Positions 34,294-44,793 are shown, counted from the first letter of the stretch. The stretch is DNA of 64,000 nt from Armatimonadota bacterium (GCA_021324165.1 JAJPJR010000030.1:1-64000); one strand, 5' to 3'. Notes: generated by a model from the sequence alone, not told the origin. A program made the numbers and translations.

Positions 34294-36606
34294 GTGCCGG
34301 CCGGAGATAGACTCGAAAACCTTCGCGCGCTCAGAATCGCGAATTTCGATCTGGCGTTCGCCACGATGTTCGGCGCGCTGGTTGCCGGCAATTTCTACAG
34401 CGAATTCATCATCCGGCTGACTCCCGATTCGCGCCTTCGGGCGTTTATTTTCGCGCTTTCGGCCCTGTTGGGCGTGCTTCAAATTCCGGGAAGCATTCTG
34501 GGCCAAAGGTTTCCACGATACAAAAAGTATGTGGGTGTCGGAGGGTTCTTTTGGCGGTTTTGGTGGATTCCGATCGCGTTTCTGCCCCTGATGCCAGCCC
34601 ATTGGCCGCGTCTCGAAATCTTTCTGAGTTGCGTCGCACTGCAGGCGATCTCGATTTTCATGATTCAACCCACCTACAACGAATGGCTCACGAAACTGGT
34701 GCCGGTGAGTCACCGCGCGTGGTACTTTTCGCGCCGCGCGGCTTATGCGGTCGCTTTTGCGGCGGTCGTCGGATTTCCTGCCAGCCGGTTCATGGACTTC
34801 ATGCGCGCGCGCGGCCAAACCGATCTCGGTTTGTGCATCACGTTCTCGGCCGGAGTGCTTCTTGGGTTTGTGAGTTTTTATTTCTTTATGCGCATGCCCG
34901 ACACCGTGCGCGACCCCGAACCTGCCGAATCTCATCAGCCCAAGTCGCTGCTGGTTGCGCTCGAACACAAGCCGCTGAAAAGACTCCTGATCTTTCTTGC
35001 CGTTTTTACTGTAGGCCAGACTGTGGCCGCGCCGTTCTTCTTTCCTTATGCAAGGGAAGTTTTGAACCTTAACCTGCTCACGCTGCAGCTGCTTGCGGCA
35101 TGCATGGCGATTGCGAGCGTCGCGTCGGCGCGGCTCTGGCGATATTTAGGCGAAAAATACGGCAACAAACCGATACTTTTCATCGCGGGAGTTTTGATTT
35201 TTGGCGGGCCGGCATGTTGGGCGCTCACCTATCCAGGCAAGGATGTTTGGAACATCTCGATTCTTGTGCTTGGTCACATCTGCGCAGGAGTCGCATGGAC
35301 GGGAGTCAACGCAGGCCAGTTTAACTTCACCCTTGCCGTTACGAAACCTGAGCACCGCGCGCAGGCGCTCGGCCTGACACAAGCCGTTTCGGCGGTCGTA
35401 TCGGGCATTGCACCTTTGGCGGCCGGCTATTGGCTGAATGCGGTTTCGGGAGAATCCCCCAGCCGCACGTTTTATGTTGCGCTGTTTGCCGCAAACGCCG
35501 CGATCCGATTGGTCGCCGTGTTGTTTCTTATCGGAATCGTTGATCCCAGTTCATCGAGCATTCGAGGGTTTTTGCGCCAAGTGGCAGGTGTGAGGCCGCG
35601 CGGAGTTCTTGCCATGAAAAACTTGCAAAAAGCCGCAAGCGCTCAAGAAAAACAGCGGGCCGTTAGAACGTTAGGTGAATCCAAAATGACTTTCGCCGAA
35701 ACCGAAGTCGCGCAGCTGCTCAACGATCCGTCTCCGATCGTGCGCCGAGAAGCCGCTATGGCTTTGTCAAAGTTCGGCGGCGAAGAAGCGGTTGCGGCGC
35801 TCACGAATCTCATCCAGAAAAATCCGCACGCCGTGGATGAAGAGATGATTGAAGCCCTCGCCGCGCTCGACGACGAATCAGCCGTGCCGGCGCTTGTTTC
35901 CCTGCTTCAAAACCCTTCGTCGGCACTGAGACGTTCAAGCGCACGGGCGTTGGGCAAGCTGCGATCTCGAAAAGCGCTGGGGCCGCTGATGGAGGCCGCC
36001 TCGAACACCGAAGATGCCGAACTTCGGCGCGCAGCGATTCAGGCTCTGAGGCTCGTGGGTGATCCGGTGTGCGAGCCGGTCATCTCCTGGGCGCTGCACG
36101 ACGCATACCCATCGGTACGCATCGCCGCTGCCGAGGCTTGCGCCGAACTGAAACTCGCAAGCGCCGCCGACTCTCTCAGGACGCTGCTGAAAGAAAAACC
36201 GGACGAATCATCGGCGGAACTGGCGTACGCGCTTGGATCGGTAGGAAACGAACACGATCTGCAAACCTTGCTGTGCGTTGCAAGACAGATGGATTCGAGC
36301 GTAGCCAGACGGCGCTGCCTGCTCGCCGCAGCTCGGCTTCTGAACGTCGAACGCGAGTTCTACCGCTTTCTGCTGTTCGACCCGGTTTCGCGCGATGAAC
36401 TGTTTTTGGAATTCGCTGCCGCCGACAAACGCGGCGTTTTTCGGCGGGCGATCTCCTTGTACCATTCTGGAAAAGAAGAGGATGCGCTGGCGCTGCTTGC
36501 AAGAAAACTGAACGATCATCGCATCGCGATCATCTCGGAATGCGGGCCGAAGGAGGGTTTTCTTTTGGCGATCACATTGCTGCGTCAATCGCGGCTTTCA
36601 TCGTAA
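34294..36606 (+). CDS. MFS-like transporter fused to HEAT repeats
   Basis: A 770-residue protein. Residues about 15-425 form 10-12 TM segments of an MFS fold. From about 445 to 760 it consists of HEAT/PBS-like alpha-helical repeats, for example DPSPIVRREAAMALSKFG, PSSALRRSSARALGKL and DAYPSVRIAAAEACAEL. The soluble repeat region is likely cytoplasmic and could dock a partner or regulate transport. It starts at GTG 34294; a TAGCCT 13 nt upstream is a weak -10. The 3' end overlaps the convergent isochorismatase gene by 22 nt. The substrate is unknown. Confidence 0.83.
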   Translation: MPAGDRLENLRALRIANFDLAFATMFGALVAGNFYSEFIIRLTPDSRLRAFIFALSALLGVLQIPGSILGQRFPRYKKYVGVGGFFWRFWWIPIAFLPLMPAHWPRLEIFLSCVALQAISIFMIQPTYNEWLTKLVPVSHRAWYFSRRAAYAVAFAAVVGFPASRFMDFMRARGQTDLGLCITFSAGVLLGFVSFYFFMRMPDTVRDPEPAESHQPKSLLVALEHKPLKRLLIFLAVFTVGQTVAAPFFFPYAREVLNLNLLTLQLLAACMAIASVASARLWRYLGEKYGNKPILFIAGVLIFGGPACWALTYPGKDVWNISILVLGHICAGVAWTGVNAGQFNFTLAVTKPEHRAQALGLTQAVSAVVSGIAPLAAGYWLNAVSGESPSRTFYVALFAANAAIRLVAVLFLIGIVDPSSSSIRGFLRQVAGVRPRGVLAMKNLQKAASAQEKQRAVRTLGESKMTFAETEVAQLLNDPSPIVRREAAMALSKFGGEEAVAALTNLIQKNPHAVDEEMIEALAALDDESAVPALVSLLQNPSSALRRSSARALGKLRSRKALGPLMEAASNTEDAELRRAAIQALRLVGDPVCEPVISWALHDAYPSVRIAAAEACAELKLASAADSLRTLLKEKPDESSAELAYALGSVGNEHDLQTLLCVARQMDSSVARRRCLLAAARLLNVEREFYRFLLFDPVSRDELFLEFAAADKRGVFRRAISLYHSGKEEDALALLARKLNDHRIAIISECGPKEGFLLAITLLRQSRLSS

Positions 36607-37154
36607 CGCTTTACAATTTCAAGCGCCCGCTTGAACTCAGAGGATTCTGCGGTTGAAAGCCACTCATAGCAGACCGATTCGGTGTGCGTAATGATGCATC
36701 CTGCGGATGCGAGCCGCGCCAACGCGATTTCATGCGCAAGCCGCGATCGCGCACCGACGGCATCCGCGCAAACGAACACCTGCCAGCCTGCTTCGTGCAG
36801 ATCGAGCGCAGTCTGAGCCACGCAGATGTGCGTTTCGATTCCCCCAAGCACCAGTTGGGGCTTGCGCAACCCGCTGAGGGCTGATCGAAACGGATCGCTT
36901 TTCGCGCACGAAAAACAGAGTTTATCAAACCGCTGGCACTCCGGGCCAAGCGCATCGAGAACTTCGGCAGTGGTCACTCCCATGCGGGAAGCGTACTGTT
37001 CGGTTGCCAAGATGGGAACCGAAAGCAGTTTTGCGTTTTCAATCAGAAACTTCGTGCGAGAAATGATCCGCGCTTTGTCCGCCACAGGAGCCAAGAACGC
37101 ATCTTGAACGTCAATCACGATGAAAGCCGAATCTAACCGAGAAACGGTGTTCAT
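36585..37154 (-). CDS. Isochorismatase-family cysteine hydrolase
   Basis: A 189-residue protein of the isochorismatase-like hydrolase fold. The catalytic triad is D15 (FIVIDVQDAF), K78 (FDKLCFSC) and C111 (GGIETHICVAQTA). The ETHICV segment with a preceding Gly-Gly matches YcaC/nicotinamidase-like members. The substrate is undetermined. Its ATG overlaps the stop of the secreted hydrolase gene by 4 nt. Confidence 0.9.
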   Translation of the reverse strand: MNTVSRLDSAFIVIDVQDAFLAPVADKARIISRTKFLIENAKLLSVPILATEQYASRMGVTTAEVLDALGPECQRFDKLCFSCAKSDPFRSALSGLRKPQLVLGGIETHICVAQTALDLHEAGWQVFVCADAVGARSRLAHEIALARLASAGCIITHTESVCYEWLSTAESSEFKRALEIVKRYDESRD

Positions 37155-38551
37155 TTTGTGATCTTCAGAATCCAGTTGGCAATCGTTTCAAGAACCTCGG
37201 GGGCGATGGTCTGTTCAATCTCGCCATATTCGGCAGGCGCTCCCGTTTTTGAAGTTTGAAAAAGGTGGTTGAGGCCCGGAAACCGCTTTACAGTGTACGC
37301 TTTGCTGCCCGCTTCCTTCAAGCATTTTTCAATCGCCGGGACGTTTTGATCGGCGATGACTTGCAGGTCGTTTTCGCCGTTTAGTATCAACGCGGGCACT
37401 TTGACTTTCACCCAAAACTCCGAAGGGTCCAACACCAAGAACTCCCGGAACCACGCCGTCGCCGCGGGGCCTGCGACAGCGGCAGCGTAGCCTTCTTTCG
37501 ATCCAAACGCTTTTTGTTCCGGCTCCGAAAGGCTCGCCCAGTTCGATTTGGCGAGTTCGATCGCCTTAGTCTTCGCCTCGTCATCGGGAATTTCATCGGT
37601 GAGGATATCGAACAGTTTCTTTCGGAAAGCCGCGTCTTTTGCGATCTTTTCTTCTTCGACTCCCATCGCCTTGGCGATGCGCGCGGACTGTTCCACAATC
37701 ACGTCCTCTCCAGGCACGCCCGTTCCCGCCATCGAAACGATGAACGCAACGTCGCGCGATCTGGATGCGGCGATCGCGCAGATCAGTCCGCCTTCGCTGT
37801 GTCCGATGATTCCGATCTTTTGTGGATTCACATCTTTTCGTGATTTCAAAAACCGAACGGCGCAAAGCGCGTCGTCGGTGAAATCCAATGTGGTTGCCTT
37901 GGTTCGATCCCCCGTGGATTTTGCGACGCCCCGATCGTCGTATCGCAAAACCGCAATGCCGTGCCGCGACAGATAGTCGGCGATCACCCAAAAAGGCTTA
38001 TGCCCCAACAAAGTTTCATCGCGGTCTTGGCCGCCGGAACCCGTCACCATCACCACCACCGGAGGTTTGACCGCCGATTTTGGAATCGTGAGCGTTCCGG
38101 CAAACACCGCCTTGGCAGCGGGGTTTTCGAACTTAACCTCGATGGAGTCATACGGAAAAGGCGGCTTGGGTTCTTGTGGACGATTCGGCCCGACGATCCG
38201 ATCGGTTTTTGCGAGCAACAGCGGCAGCGCGGCTCCCCCTTGGGTCCACGATCCTGAGATGGATTTTTCATCGGCTGCGATTCTGCCTTCGAATTTTGCG
38301 TTCAGGTTTTTGAATTCGATGATCAGATTGCTGCCGTCGAGCCGCACCGAATCCGCATCGAACGTTTGAGTCGTTTGGTCGGGACTTTCCAAAACCGCTT
38401 TTAGCATCCCATTTTCCTGCCGAATGCGAATGACGATGCGAAGGGAGATCGCGCCCGTATCGAGCTTGCCCGTCCAAATGCCCACAGCCGGCTGAGCCGG
38501 GAGTGATAAACAGACAGCAAGCGCAAGCCCAACGGGCAATAACTTCCTCAT
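37151..38551 (-). CDS. Exported alpha/beta hydrolase
   Basis: A 466-residue protein with a signal peptide (MRKLLPVGLALAVCLSLPAQP), an N-terminal beta domain (about 25-125), then an alpha/beta hydrolase with the oxyanion region VTGSGGQDRD, nucleophile in IGHSEGG, acid in ILNGENDLQV and His in FPGLNHLFQ. This matches the exported dienelactone-hydrolase/prolyl-oligopeptidase-like group (YqeG/S9-like). The ATG at 38551 has TATCTT 8 nt upstream and no ribosome site. It is coupled to the isochorismatase gene. Confidence 0.87.
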   Translation of the reverse strand: MRKLLPVGLALAVCLSLPAQPAVGIWTGKLDTGAISLRIVIRIRQENGMLKAVLESPDQTTQTFDADSVRLDGSNLIIEFKNLNAKFEGRIAADEKSISGSWTQGGAALPLLLAKTDRIVGPNRPQEPKPPFPYDSIEVKFENPAAKAVFAGTLTIPKSAVKPPVVVMVTGSGGQDRDETLLGHKPFWVIADYLSRHGIAVLRYDDRGVAKSTGDRTKATTLDFTDDALCAVRFLKSRKDVNPQKIGIIGHSEGGLICAIAASRSRDVAFIVSMAGTGVPGEDVIVEQSARIAKAMGVEEEKIAKDAAFRKKLFDILTDEIPDDEAKTKAIELAKSNWASLSEPEQKAFGSKEGYAAAVAGPAATAWFREFLVLDPSEFWVKVKVPALILNGENDLQVIADQNVPAIEKCLKEAGSKAYTVKRFPGLNHLFQTSKTGAPAEYGEIEQTIAPEVLETIANWILKITK

Positions 38552-38559
38552 AATGAGGA

Positions 38560-38565
38560 AAGATA
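38560..38565 (-). promoter_or_regulatory. Putative leaderless -10 (TATCTT) for the exported hydrolase
   Basis: TATCTT ends 8 nt before ATG 38551. It sits in the 15-bp gap after the clpB stop. Confidence 0.45.
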
Positions 38566-38566
38566 C

Positions 38567-41173
38567 CTACGATTCGGTGCGCACCGGAGATTTGGGTGAG
38601 AAGCGGAACTGACCGTCGCTGAAATCAACGAACACCGAATCGCCGTCGCGCACGGCACCCTCAAGAATCTGCTTCGCCAGTGGGTTCAGCACTTTGTTCT
38701 GAATCACGCGTTTCAGAGGCCTTGCGCCATATGCGGGGTCGAACCCTTCGGCCGCCAGCTCGCTTTCGGCGGTTTCGCTCAGCTCGATCGAAATGTTTCG
38801 TTCTTTCAACCGTTTTGCCAGCAGCCGGATTTGAAGGCTGACAATCTGTCGAATATCGTTCGATCCGAGCGCATGGAAAACCACAATCTCATCAATTCGA
38901 TTCAAAAACTCTGGACGGAAAAATGAGCGCACGTGCTCGAGCACGCGTTCGCGCACGCCTTCTTCGCCGAAGGCGGCTTCGCCGAATTCCGACGAACCCA
39001 GATTGCTCGTCATGATGACAAGGGTGTTTTTGAAATCCACGGTTCTGCCTTGACCATCTGTCAGGCGTCCATCGTCAATCAACTGCAGCAGCACGTTGAA
39101 AACTTCAGGGTGGGCCTTTTCAATTTCATCGAGCAGCACAACGCTGTACGGTCTTCGGCGCACGGCTTCGGTCAGCTGCCCGCCCTCTTCGTAGCCCACA
39201 TAGCCAGGCGGTGCGCCGATCAGACGCGCCACCGTGTGCCGCTCCTGATATTCGCTCATGTCAATGCGCACGAGGTTGCGCTCATCGTCGAACAAAAACT
39301 CTGCGAGCGCACGCGCGAGTTCGGTTTTGCCGACGCCGGTTGGCCCCAGAAACAGAAACGAACCCATCGGCCTGTTCGGGTCGGAAATTCCAGAACGCGA
39401 ACGGCGAATCGCATCGGAGACCGCTCGGATCGCCTCGTCTTGGCCGATCACCCGTTCGTGAAGGCGGTCTTCCATTTGAATGAGTTTGGCAATTTCGCCT
39501 TCCACCAAACGACTGATCGGGATGCCCGTCCATTTCGAAACCACCTCGGCGATGTCATCCTCATCCACCACCTCTTTGAGCATTTTTCCGGCAGCTTGCA
39601 GCCGAGAAAGCTCGTCCTCCAGCTGATTGATCTGCTTTTGAAGGCTTGGAATTTCGCCATGCTGAATCTGTGCGGCTTTTTCCCAATCCGATTCGCGCGT
39701 TGCCTGTTCAAGGGCGATTTTTTTCTGATCCACCTTTTCTTTCAATGCGCGGATTTCGGTGATTTTTTCTTTCTCCTGCTGCCAATGTGCGGCAAGCCGT
39801 GAACGCTCTTCGTTCAGTTCGCTCAATTCGCGTTCGAGCTTTTCAAGACGCTCTTTGCTTGCGGCATCGTCCTCTTTTTTCAGCGCCTGTCTTTCGATTT
39901 CTAATTGGCGCAACCGCCCGTCAATCGTGTCTATTTCGATCGGCACGCTGTCAATTTCGATGCGCAACCGACTCGCGGCCTCGTCAATCAGATCAATCGC
40001 CTTGTCAGGAAGAAACCGATCACTGATGTAGCGGCTGCTGAGAACGGCGGCCGCAACGATCGCGCTGTCTGAAATTCTTACTCCGTGATGCAGTTCGTAC
40101 CTTTCTTTCAGGCCGCGAAGGATCGCAATCGTGTCTTCGGTGCTCGGCTCATCCACGTATACCGGTTGAAACCGTCTTTCGAGCGCGGCATCCTTTTCGA
40201 TGTATTTGCGGTACTCATCCAACGTTGTTGCGCCCACACAACGAAGTTCACCGCGCGCCAGCATCGGCTTGAGCATGTTCGCGGCGTCCATGCTCCCTTC
40301 CGCACGCCCCGCGCCCACTAACGTGTGCATCTCATCAATGAACAAAACGATGCCGCCGTCGGAGTTTTTGATCTCCTCTAACACTGCCTTCAAACGCTCT
40401 TCGAATTCGCCGCGGAATTTCGCACCGGCAACCAAGGCGCCCATGTCGAGAGCAACCACCGACTTGTCGCGCAGCGATTCCGGCACGTCTCCCGCCACGA
40501 TCCTTTGAGCCAGCCCTTCCACTATCGCCGTTTTTCCCACTCCGGGTTCACCAATCAAAACGGGGTTGTTCTTGGTTCTTCGGCTGAGCACTTGAATCAC
40601 GCGGCGAATCTCTTCGTCGCGACCGATCACCGGATCGAGCCCGCCCTGCCTCGCGGCTTTCGTCAGGTCGCGGCCGTATTTTTCGAGCGCCTGATACTTC
40701 TCCTCCGGGTTTTGATCGGTTACCCGTCTGCCGCCGCGCACCGATTCGATGGCGCGAAGCAGCACCTTCTGATCGAGCCCGGCCGCACGCAGAATCCTCC
40801 CCGCGGCGCTCTTGGTTTCCATCGCAATTCCAACCAGAAGGTGCTCCGTGGAGACGTACTCATCCCCCATCTTCTCGGCTGCATCGAACGCGTCATCGAG
40901 ACACCGCTTCAGCGAGGGACTGACGCTCGAACCGTAACTCGAAGCGCCCTCGACCTTCGCCATGCGAGCAAGTTCCGAATCCACTTGGGAACGCAAACTC
41001 ATCGGCGAAGCCCCAGCCTTTTCGACCAACGGCCCCGTAACCCCATCCTCCTGCACCAGAAGCGCCTTCAGCAGATGCTCGGGCTCGATGTTCGTGTGAT
41101 GATGCCGCTCGGCCTCGGACTGTGCCGCCTGGATCGCATCCTGCGCCTTTAATGTAAACCGGTCAAATCTCAT
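38567..41173 (-). CDS. clpB: ATP-dependent chaperone ClpB
   Basis: An 868-residue disaggregase: Clp N-domain (1-145), AAA1 with GEPGVGKTA, a middle coiled-coil domain (about 410-530), AAA2 with GPTGVGKTE, and the D2-small domain. The full-length M-domain distinguishes ClpB from ClpC/ClpA. It works with Hsp70 to rescue aggregated proteins. The 5' region holds a TACAAT -10 and a near-perfect 27-bp palindrome at 41185-41211, a probable stress operator. No dnaK or grpE is in the window. Confidence 0.97.
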   Translation of the reverse strand: MRFDRFTLKAQDAIQAAQSEAERHHHTNIEPEHLLKALLVQEDGVTGPLVEKAGASPMSLRSQVDSELARMAKVEGASSYGSSVSPSLKRCLDDAFDAAEKMGDEYVSTEHLLVGIAMETKSAAGRILRAAGLDQKVLLRAIESVRGGRRVTDQNPEEKYQALEKYGRDLTKAARQGGLDPVIGRDEEIRRVIQVLSRRTKNNPVLIGEPGVGKTAIVEGLAQRIVAGDVPESLRDKSVVALDMGALVAGAKFRGEFEERLKAVLEEIKNSDGGIVLFIDEMHTLVGAGRAEGSMDAANMLKPMLARGELRCVGATTLDEYRKYIEKDAALERRFQPVYVDEPSTEDTIAILRGLKERYELHHGVRISDSAIVAAAVLSSRYISDRFLPDKAIDLIDEAASRLRIEIDSVPIEIDTIDGRLRQLEIERQALKKEDDAASKERLEKLERELSELNEERSRLAAHWQQEKEKITEIRALKEKVDQKKIALEQATRESDWEKAAQIQHGEIPSLQKQINQLEDELSRLQAAGKMLKEVVDEDDIAEVVSKWTGIPISRLVEGEIAKLIQMEDRLHERVIGQDEAIRAVSDAIRRSRSGISDPNRPMGSFLFLGPTGVGKTELARALAEFLFDDERNLVRIDMSEYQERHTVARLIGAPPGYVGYEEGGQLTEAVRRRPYSVVLLDEIEKAHPEVFNVLLQLIDDGRLTDGQGRTVDFKNTLVIMTSNLGSSEFGEAAFGEEGVRERVLEHVRSFFRPEFLNRIDEIVVFHALGSNDIRQIVSLQIRLLAKRLKERNISIELSETAESELAAEGFDPAYGARPLKRVIQNKVLNPLAKQILEGAVRDGDSVFVDFSDGQFRFSPKSPVRTES

Positions 41174-41184
41174 TTCTTTAGCCT

Positions 41185-41211
41185 AATAGACTCAAGTTGC
41201 TTGCGTCTATT
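41185..41211 (-). promoter_or_regulatory. Palindromic operator-like element upstream of clpB
   Basis: Two 12-bp arms (AATAGACTCAAG and CTTGCGTCTATT, one mismatch) flank a 3-bp centre (TTG). It starts 11 bp before the clpB ATG and touches the -10 hexamer, so it spans the predicted transcription start and leader. A repressor bound here would block clpB. It is not a CIRCE; part of each arm (ACTCAAG/CTTGAGT) resembles a HAIR half-site, but in the opposite arrangement. Confidence 0.55.
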
Positions 41212-41214
41212 GTA
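41209..41214 (-). promoter_or_regulatory. Putative clpB -10 (TACAAT)
   Basis: TACAAT on the minus strand, 35 nt before ATG 41173. The -35 at 17 bp is poor (CCAAAA), which would fit a stress sigma factor or activator. It overlaps the edge of the palindrome. Confidence 0.45.
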
Positions 41215-41251
41215 CACCATAAACGAACGCTTTTTGGATTCATTCGGTTCC

Positions 41252-41292
41252 AAAAGGAAAACGGCTGGCCCGTGGTTCGCACGCGCCAGCCG
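41252..41292 (-). terminator. Rho-independent terminator of the 46211-to-41318 gene run
   Basis: On the minus strand, stem CGGCTGGC/GCCAGCCG (8 bp; 41262-41269 with 41285-41292) has a 15-nt loop and is followed by TTTTCCTTTT. It lies about 25 bp after the stop at 41318, so it closes the transcript containing pepC, trpE, trpG and the two secreted paralogues before clpB. Confidence 0.75.
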
Positions 41293-41317
41293 AAGGAAGT
41301 TGAGGGGCAGAGAGTGT

Positions 41318-42010
41318 CTAAGCCGACTTCTTGCGTTCCACTTTCATTGTGGCGTCGGCGGGGGGCATCCCTTCCTGCCATACCACGTTTTTGTACTCAC
41401 CGTTCCACTTAACCATGTCGCCGGTATCGGTTGCGAGCCATGCGGTGCATTTGACCGACATCGGTGCGTCTCCCGACAGCTCTTTGAACTCAACTTTCAC
41501 TTTGTGGCATTTGGTTCCCGACACGTCCTCAAGGCCGGCGTAGGTGAAGGTGGTTTTGCTTGCGGGCACGGCATCTTTGCCTTTGAACTCTCGGGTCCAG
41601 GTGAGGCCCAGCTTGGCTTCTTCGGTGGGATACAAAAACACCAAGGTTTGGATAAGGCGGGGGTTGCCGTCATCACCCGCTTCGAGCAGTTCGCCGTTGC
41701 TCGCGAACACGGTGGTTACGGCCTGGTCGCCGTTGTCTCCAAGATCGCCCAAGTCTTGACCGTTCACCACGATCTTGATGTTTTTCATTCGTGTTTCTTG
41801 GGTGATTTTGCCTCCTTCGACTTTGGTGCACTTCACCACCTGGTCGGCCTTGAAATTGACGGTCATTCCGGTGGAATCCTTCGAATCTGCCTGGATGGCG
41901 TATTCGAGCGTGGCGCCCACTTTCGGGTTCCAGGCAAGTTTGGGTGTGGATTGGGTTGCCAAAGCGAGGGACGCGAGGCAAACGACGGCGAGAACGGTTT
42001 TTGCTTTCAT
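41318..42010 (-). CDS. Secreted protein, paralogue of the adjacent 42027-42722 product
   Basis: A 230-residue protein with a signal peptide (MKAKTVLAVVCLASLALATQ) and a beta-rich mature domain with repeats of the type TWTREFKGKDAVPASKTTF, resembling DUF6263-like exported proteins. The end GMPPADATMKVERK aligns with [14 protein letters not shown] of the neighbour, so the pair arose by duplication. Probable function is extracytoplasmic binding; unknown. It has its own -10 (TACAAT, 42029-42034) and AGGAA before the ATG. Confidence 0.7.
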   Translation of the reverse strand: MKAKTVLAVVCLASLALATQSTPKLAWNPKVGATLEYAIQADSKDSTGMTVNFKADQVVKCTKVEGGKITQETRMKNIKIVVNGQDLGDLGDNGDQAVTTVFASNGELLEAGDDGNPRLIQTLVFLYPTEEAKLGLTWTREFKGKDAVPASKTTFTYAGLEDVSGTKCHKVKVEFKELSGDAPMSVKCTAWLATDTGDMVKWNGEYKNVVWQEGMPPADATMKVERKKSA

Positions 42011-42026
42011 ATGGTTTTCCTGAGTG

Positions 42027-42722
42027 CTATTGTAGACGGGTCAGCCTGACTGTGGCGTCGGCAGCCTTCAAACCTTGGCCGAAGTCCACGTTTTTCAAAC
42101 GGTATTCGGCTTTGAGTTCTATGCCGTCTTGCTGATCCAGCCAAACCGTCCCCGTGGAACTGACGCCCGAAGAACCCGCGGTCTGACGGTGAACCAGCGT
42201 TATCTTGTACGCCTTTCGACCCTCGACGGTTTCACTCCCCTCGAATTTGAATGTGGATTCCCAGCCTGATGTGCCCCATTCGGCGTTGGCAGGCCTTGAA
42301 ACTTTCCACGTTTCACCCTTGGCAACGGGAGTTTGCGGGTACAGGGTTCGCATTGCGGCGGCGAGTTCCAGCTCGTTGGGTGTGGGCAGCACCGATCCCG
42401 ACAGCCCCACCGCTTCGCCGAACTTTGTGTATTCGATGCTCAAGACGCCCTGCGGAGGCGGCTGATTGATATTCTGTCCACCCACCGCAACGATCAGATC
42501 CATCTGCCGGACTTCGACGGTCACGTTTCCGTTTGACTTTACATCCACACATTTTCGCTCGTTTGTGCTGGTTACAGTAAGCGTTGCGAAATCTCCGCCC
42601 GATTGAAGGTTAGCCTGGAGCACCATTTTCTGCTTCACGACGGCGCCTTTGACCGGCTTCCATTCAATGGCGGTTTTGTCGGTTTGAATCGAAAGAATCA
42701 AGAAGGAGATCGGCGCGATCAT
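42027..42722 (-). CDS. Exported beta-domain protein, paralogue of the 41318-42010 product
   Basis: A 231-residue protein with a short hydrophobic N-terminus ([13 protein letters not shown]) and a beta-rich domain. Segments [18 protein letters not shown]-like ([16 protein letters not shown]), GETWKVSRP and [19 protein letters not shown] parallel the downstream secreted protein. No family is firmly recognised (DUF6263-like). Its ATG overlaps the trpG stop by 4 nt, so an exported protein is coupled to tryptophan biosynthesis genes. Confidence 0.65.
   Translation of the reverse strand: MIAPISFLILSIQTDKTAIEWKPVKGAVVKQKMVLQANLQSGGDFATLTVTSTNERKCVDVKSNGNVTVEVRQMDLIVAVGGQNINQPPPQGVLSIEYTKFGEAVGLSGSVLPTPNELELAAAMRTLYPQTPVAKGETWKVSRPANAEWGTSGWESTFKFEGSETVEGRKAYKITLVHRQTAGSSGVSSTGTVWLDQQDGIELKAEYRLKNVDFGQGLKAADATVRLTRLQ
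42029..42034 (-). promoter_or_regulatory. Putative -10 (TACAAT) for the secreted paralogue at 41318
   Basis: TACAAT lies 18 nt upstream of ATG 42010, inside the last codons of the 42027 gene; the leader contains an AGGAA ribosome site. It would allow separate expression of the last gene of the run. Confidence 0.45.
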
Positions 42723-43324
42723 GGACGTTCCTTTGAGGTTTCGCCGAAGCGTGGGTTGGTAGAAGCCAGCCAGTTTTTGAGGAGCATTTTACCGTGCTCG
42801 CTGAGCGCGCTTTCGGGGTGGAACTGCACGCCCTCAACATTGTGCGTTTTGTGCCGAACGCCCATGATTTCGCCGTCGTCGCTTGTTGCGGTTACTTGCA
42901 GGCAGTCGGGCAGGCTGGCCTGTTCGATGACAAGGCTGTGATACCGAATCGCCTCGAATTCATTGGGCAGCGAGCGGAACGCACCCTCGCCTGAATGATG
43001 GATTTTGCTGGCTTTTCCGTGCATGATCTTTTTGGCTCGAGTGATTTTGCCGCCGAACGCTTCGCCGATCGCCTGCATTCCCAGGCACACCCCAAAAATC
43101 GGCAGTTCGCCCGCAAATTCCAAGATGAGCGACTCGATCTGGCCGGCTTTGTCAGGAGTCCCTGGTCCGGGGCTCAGAACGATGCCTTCCGGCTGCATCC
43201 GGCGGATGAACTCCGCGTTCACTTCATCGTTTCTCTTGACGATCACATCGGCTCCAAGTTCCTGCATGTATTGCACGATGTTATAAGTGAACGAATCGTA
43301 ATTGTCAATAACAAGATAACTCAT
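42719..43324 (-). CDS. trpG: Anthranilate synthase glutamine amidotransferase subunit (TrpG/PabA)
   Basis: A 201-residue class I glutamine amidotransferase. The nucleophile Cys is in [10 protein letters not shown], and the His-Glu pair is in [16 protein letters not shown] is the typical loop. It supplies ammonia for anthranilate synthesis, and such subunits often also serve 4-aminobenzoate synthesis. ATG 43324 overlaps the trpE stop (ATGA); longer starts are not supported. The 3' end is coupled to a secreted protein gene. Confidence 0.93.
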   Translation of the reverse strand: MSYLVIDNYDSFTYNIVQYMQELGADVIVKRNDEVNAEFIRRMQPEGIVLSPGPGTPDKAGQIESLILEFAGELPIFGVCLGMQAIGEAFGGKITRAKKIMHGKASKIHHSGEGAFRSLPNEFEAIRYHSLVIEQASLPDCLQVTATSDDGEIMGVRHKTHNVEGVQFHPESALSEHGKMLLKNWLASTNPRFGETSKERP

Positions 43325-44793
43325 GAAAACCCTTTGTGGGCCATTTCCACAGCCAAGAAGACTCCTTCGGCTTTGTTGCGGCACTCCTGCCACTCGTTTT
43401 CGGGCACCGAATCATATACGATTCCAGCGCCGGCCTGGATGTAGGCAATGCCGTTCTTGATCAGAATGGTTCTGATGGCGATCGCCATATCCATTTCGCC
43501 ATCGAATCCGAAGTAGCCCACAGCGCCCGCATACAGCCCGCGCCGAGAGGTTTCGAGTTCGTCTATGATCTCCATCGCCCGCACTTTTGGGGCTCCAGAA
43601 ACCGTTCCTGCTGGAAAGCACGCCTTGAACACATCGAAGCAGTTCGCATCCTCGCGAACTTCCCCTGAAACATCGCTCACAATGTGCATCACGTGCGAGT
43701 ATTTTTCTATCGTCATGAATTCGTTGAGGCGGACGCCTCCCGGCTTCGCGATTCTGCCCAAATCGTTCCGCCCCAAATCCACGAGCATGATGTGTTCGGC
43801 GCGTTCTTTTTCATCGCTGAGCAGTTCGCATGCCAAACGCTGATCGTCGGCATCCGAACTGCCCCGCCGTCTTGTCCCGGCGATGGGCCGCACTCGCGCG
43901 ATGCCGCGTTCATAGGAAACCAAGATTTCGGGCGACGCTCCCACAATCTGCGTTGCGTTCAAATTCAGCAGATACATGTAAGGCGACGGGTTGATGGATC
44001 GCAACGCTCGATAGATGGATATGGGCGGCGCGCCGCTTCGCGAAGAAAACCGCTGGCTGAGAACAAACTGCACGCCTTCGCCCATTGCGATTCGGTTGAC
44101 CGCTTCACGAACCGCATCTTCATACTGTTGTTTGGTCATGTTCGATTCGAACGCAGGAACCTGATCGGACGGCTTGGAAGGCAGATCGGGCAGCGGTCTT
44201 CGAAGTTTTTCTACGACTTCTTGAATGCGGCGGACGGCCAAGTCGTATTCCCCTTGCAACGCATTTGAGATCACCAAAATCCGATTTTGAGCATGATCGA
44301 ATGCCACGACCGTTGGGCAAAGCATGAAGCAGAGATCGTCGCAGCGCAGATCGTCGGGGTTCTTGTCTGGCAGACGTTCGAAATGGCGCACAAGATCATA
44401 AGATGCAAACCCAACGGCGCCGCCGATGAACTTGGGCAGTTTCGGGTTGTGCGCGTAAGGCTTTTCGAGAAGATGCGATGCCAAAACATCAAGAACGCTC
44501 TCGTCATTTGTGAGGGTTCGGGCTTCGCTTTGTTTATTGTCCGGCGAAACAACTTCCACCTTTTGGCCCGCTGCACGGATGATGCAATCGGGATCTGCGC
44601 CGATGAAACTGTATCGTGCAAGGTGTTCGCCGCCCGTCACCGATTCCAAAAGAAACGACCAGTTCGATTCGTGTGCAAGCTTCCAATACGCGGTGACTGG
44701 GGTTTCCAAATCGGCGAGAATCTCGGCATAAACTGGAACGCGCGCGCCGTTTTGTGCCAAATGGTCGAACTGTTCGCGCTGCGTTACGATCAT
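43321..44793 (-). CDS. trpE: Anthranilate synthase component I
   Basis: A 490-residue chorismate-utilising enzyme. The C-terminal domain has the conserved [31 protein letters not shown] and [18 protein letters not shown] motifs. The N-terminal LLES segment ([10 protein letters not shown]) belongs to the Trp-feedback site. It makes anthranilate with TrpG. ATG 44793 overlaps the stop of the upstream peptidase gene by 4 nt; no attenuator-like leader is visible because the peptidase frame runs into trpE. Confidence 0.95.
   Translation of the reverse strand: MIVTQREQFDHLAQNGARVPVYAEILADLETPVTAYWKLAHESNWSFLLESVTGGEHLARYSFIGADPDCIIRAAGQKVEVVSPDNKQSEARTLTNDESVLDVLASHLLEKPYAHNPKLPKFIGGAVGFASYDLVRHFERLPDKNPDDLRCDDLCFMLCPTVVAFDHAQNRILVISNALQGEYDLAVRRIQEVVEKLRRPLPDLPSKPSDQVPAFESNMTKQQYEDAVREAVNRIAMGEGVQFVLSQRFSSRSGAPPISIYRALRSINPSPYMYLLNLNATQIVGASPEILVSYERGIARVRPIAGTRRRGSSDADDQRLACELLSDEKERAEHIMLVDLGRNDLGRIAKPGGVRLNEFMTIEKYSHVMHIVSDVSGEVREDANCFDVFKACFPAGTVSGAPKVRAMEIIDELETSRRGLYAGAVGYFGFDGEMDMAIAIRTILIKNGIAYIQAGAGIVYDSVPENEWQECRNKAEGVFLAVEMAHKGFS

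Noticed and set aside
41185-41211. CIRCE or HAIR heat-shock element at clpB
   Set aside because: CIRCE consensus is absent and HAIR half-sites are in the wrong order (ACTCAAG before CTTGAGT with a 3-bp gap).
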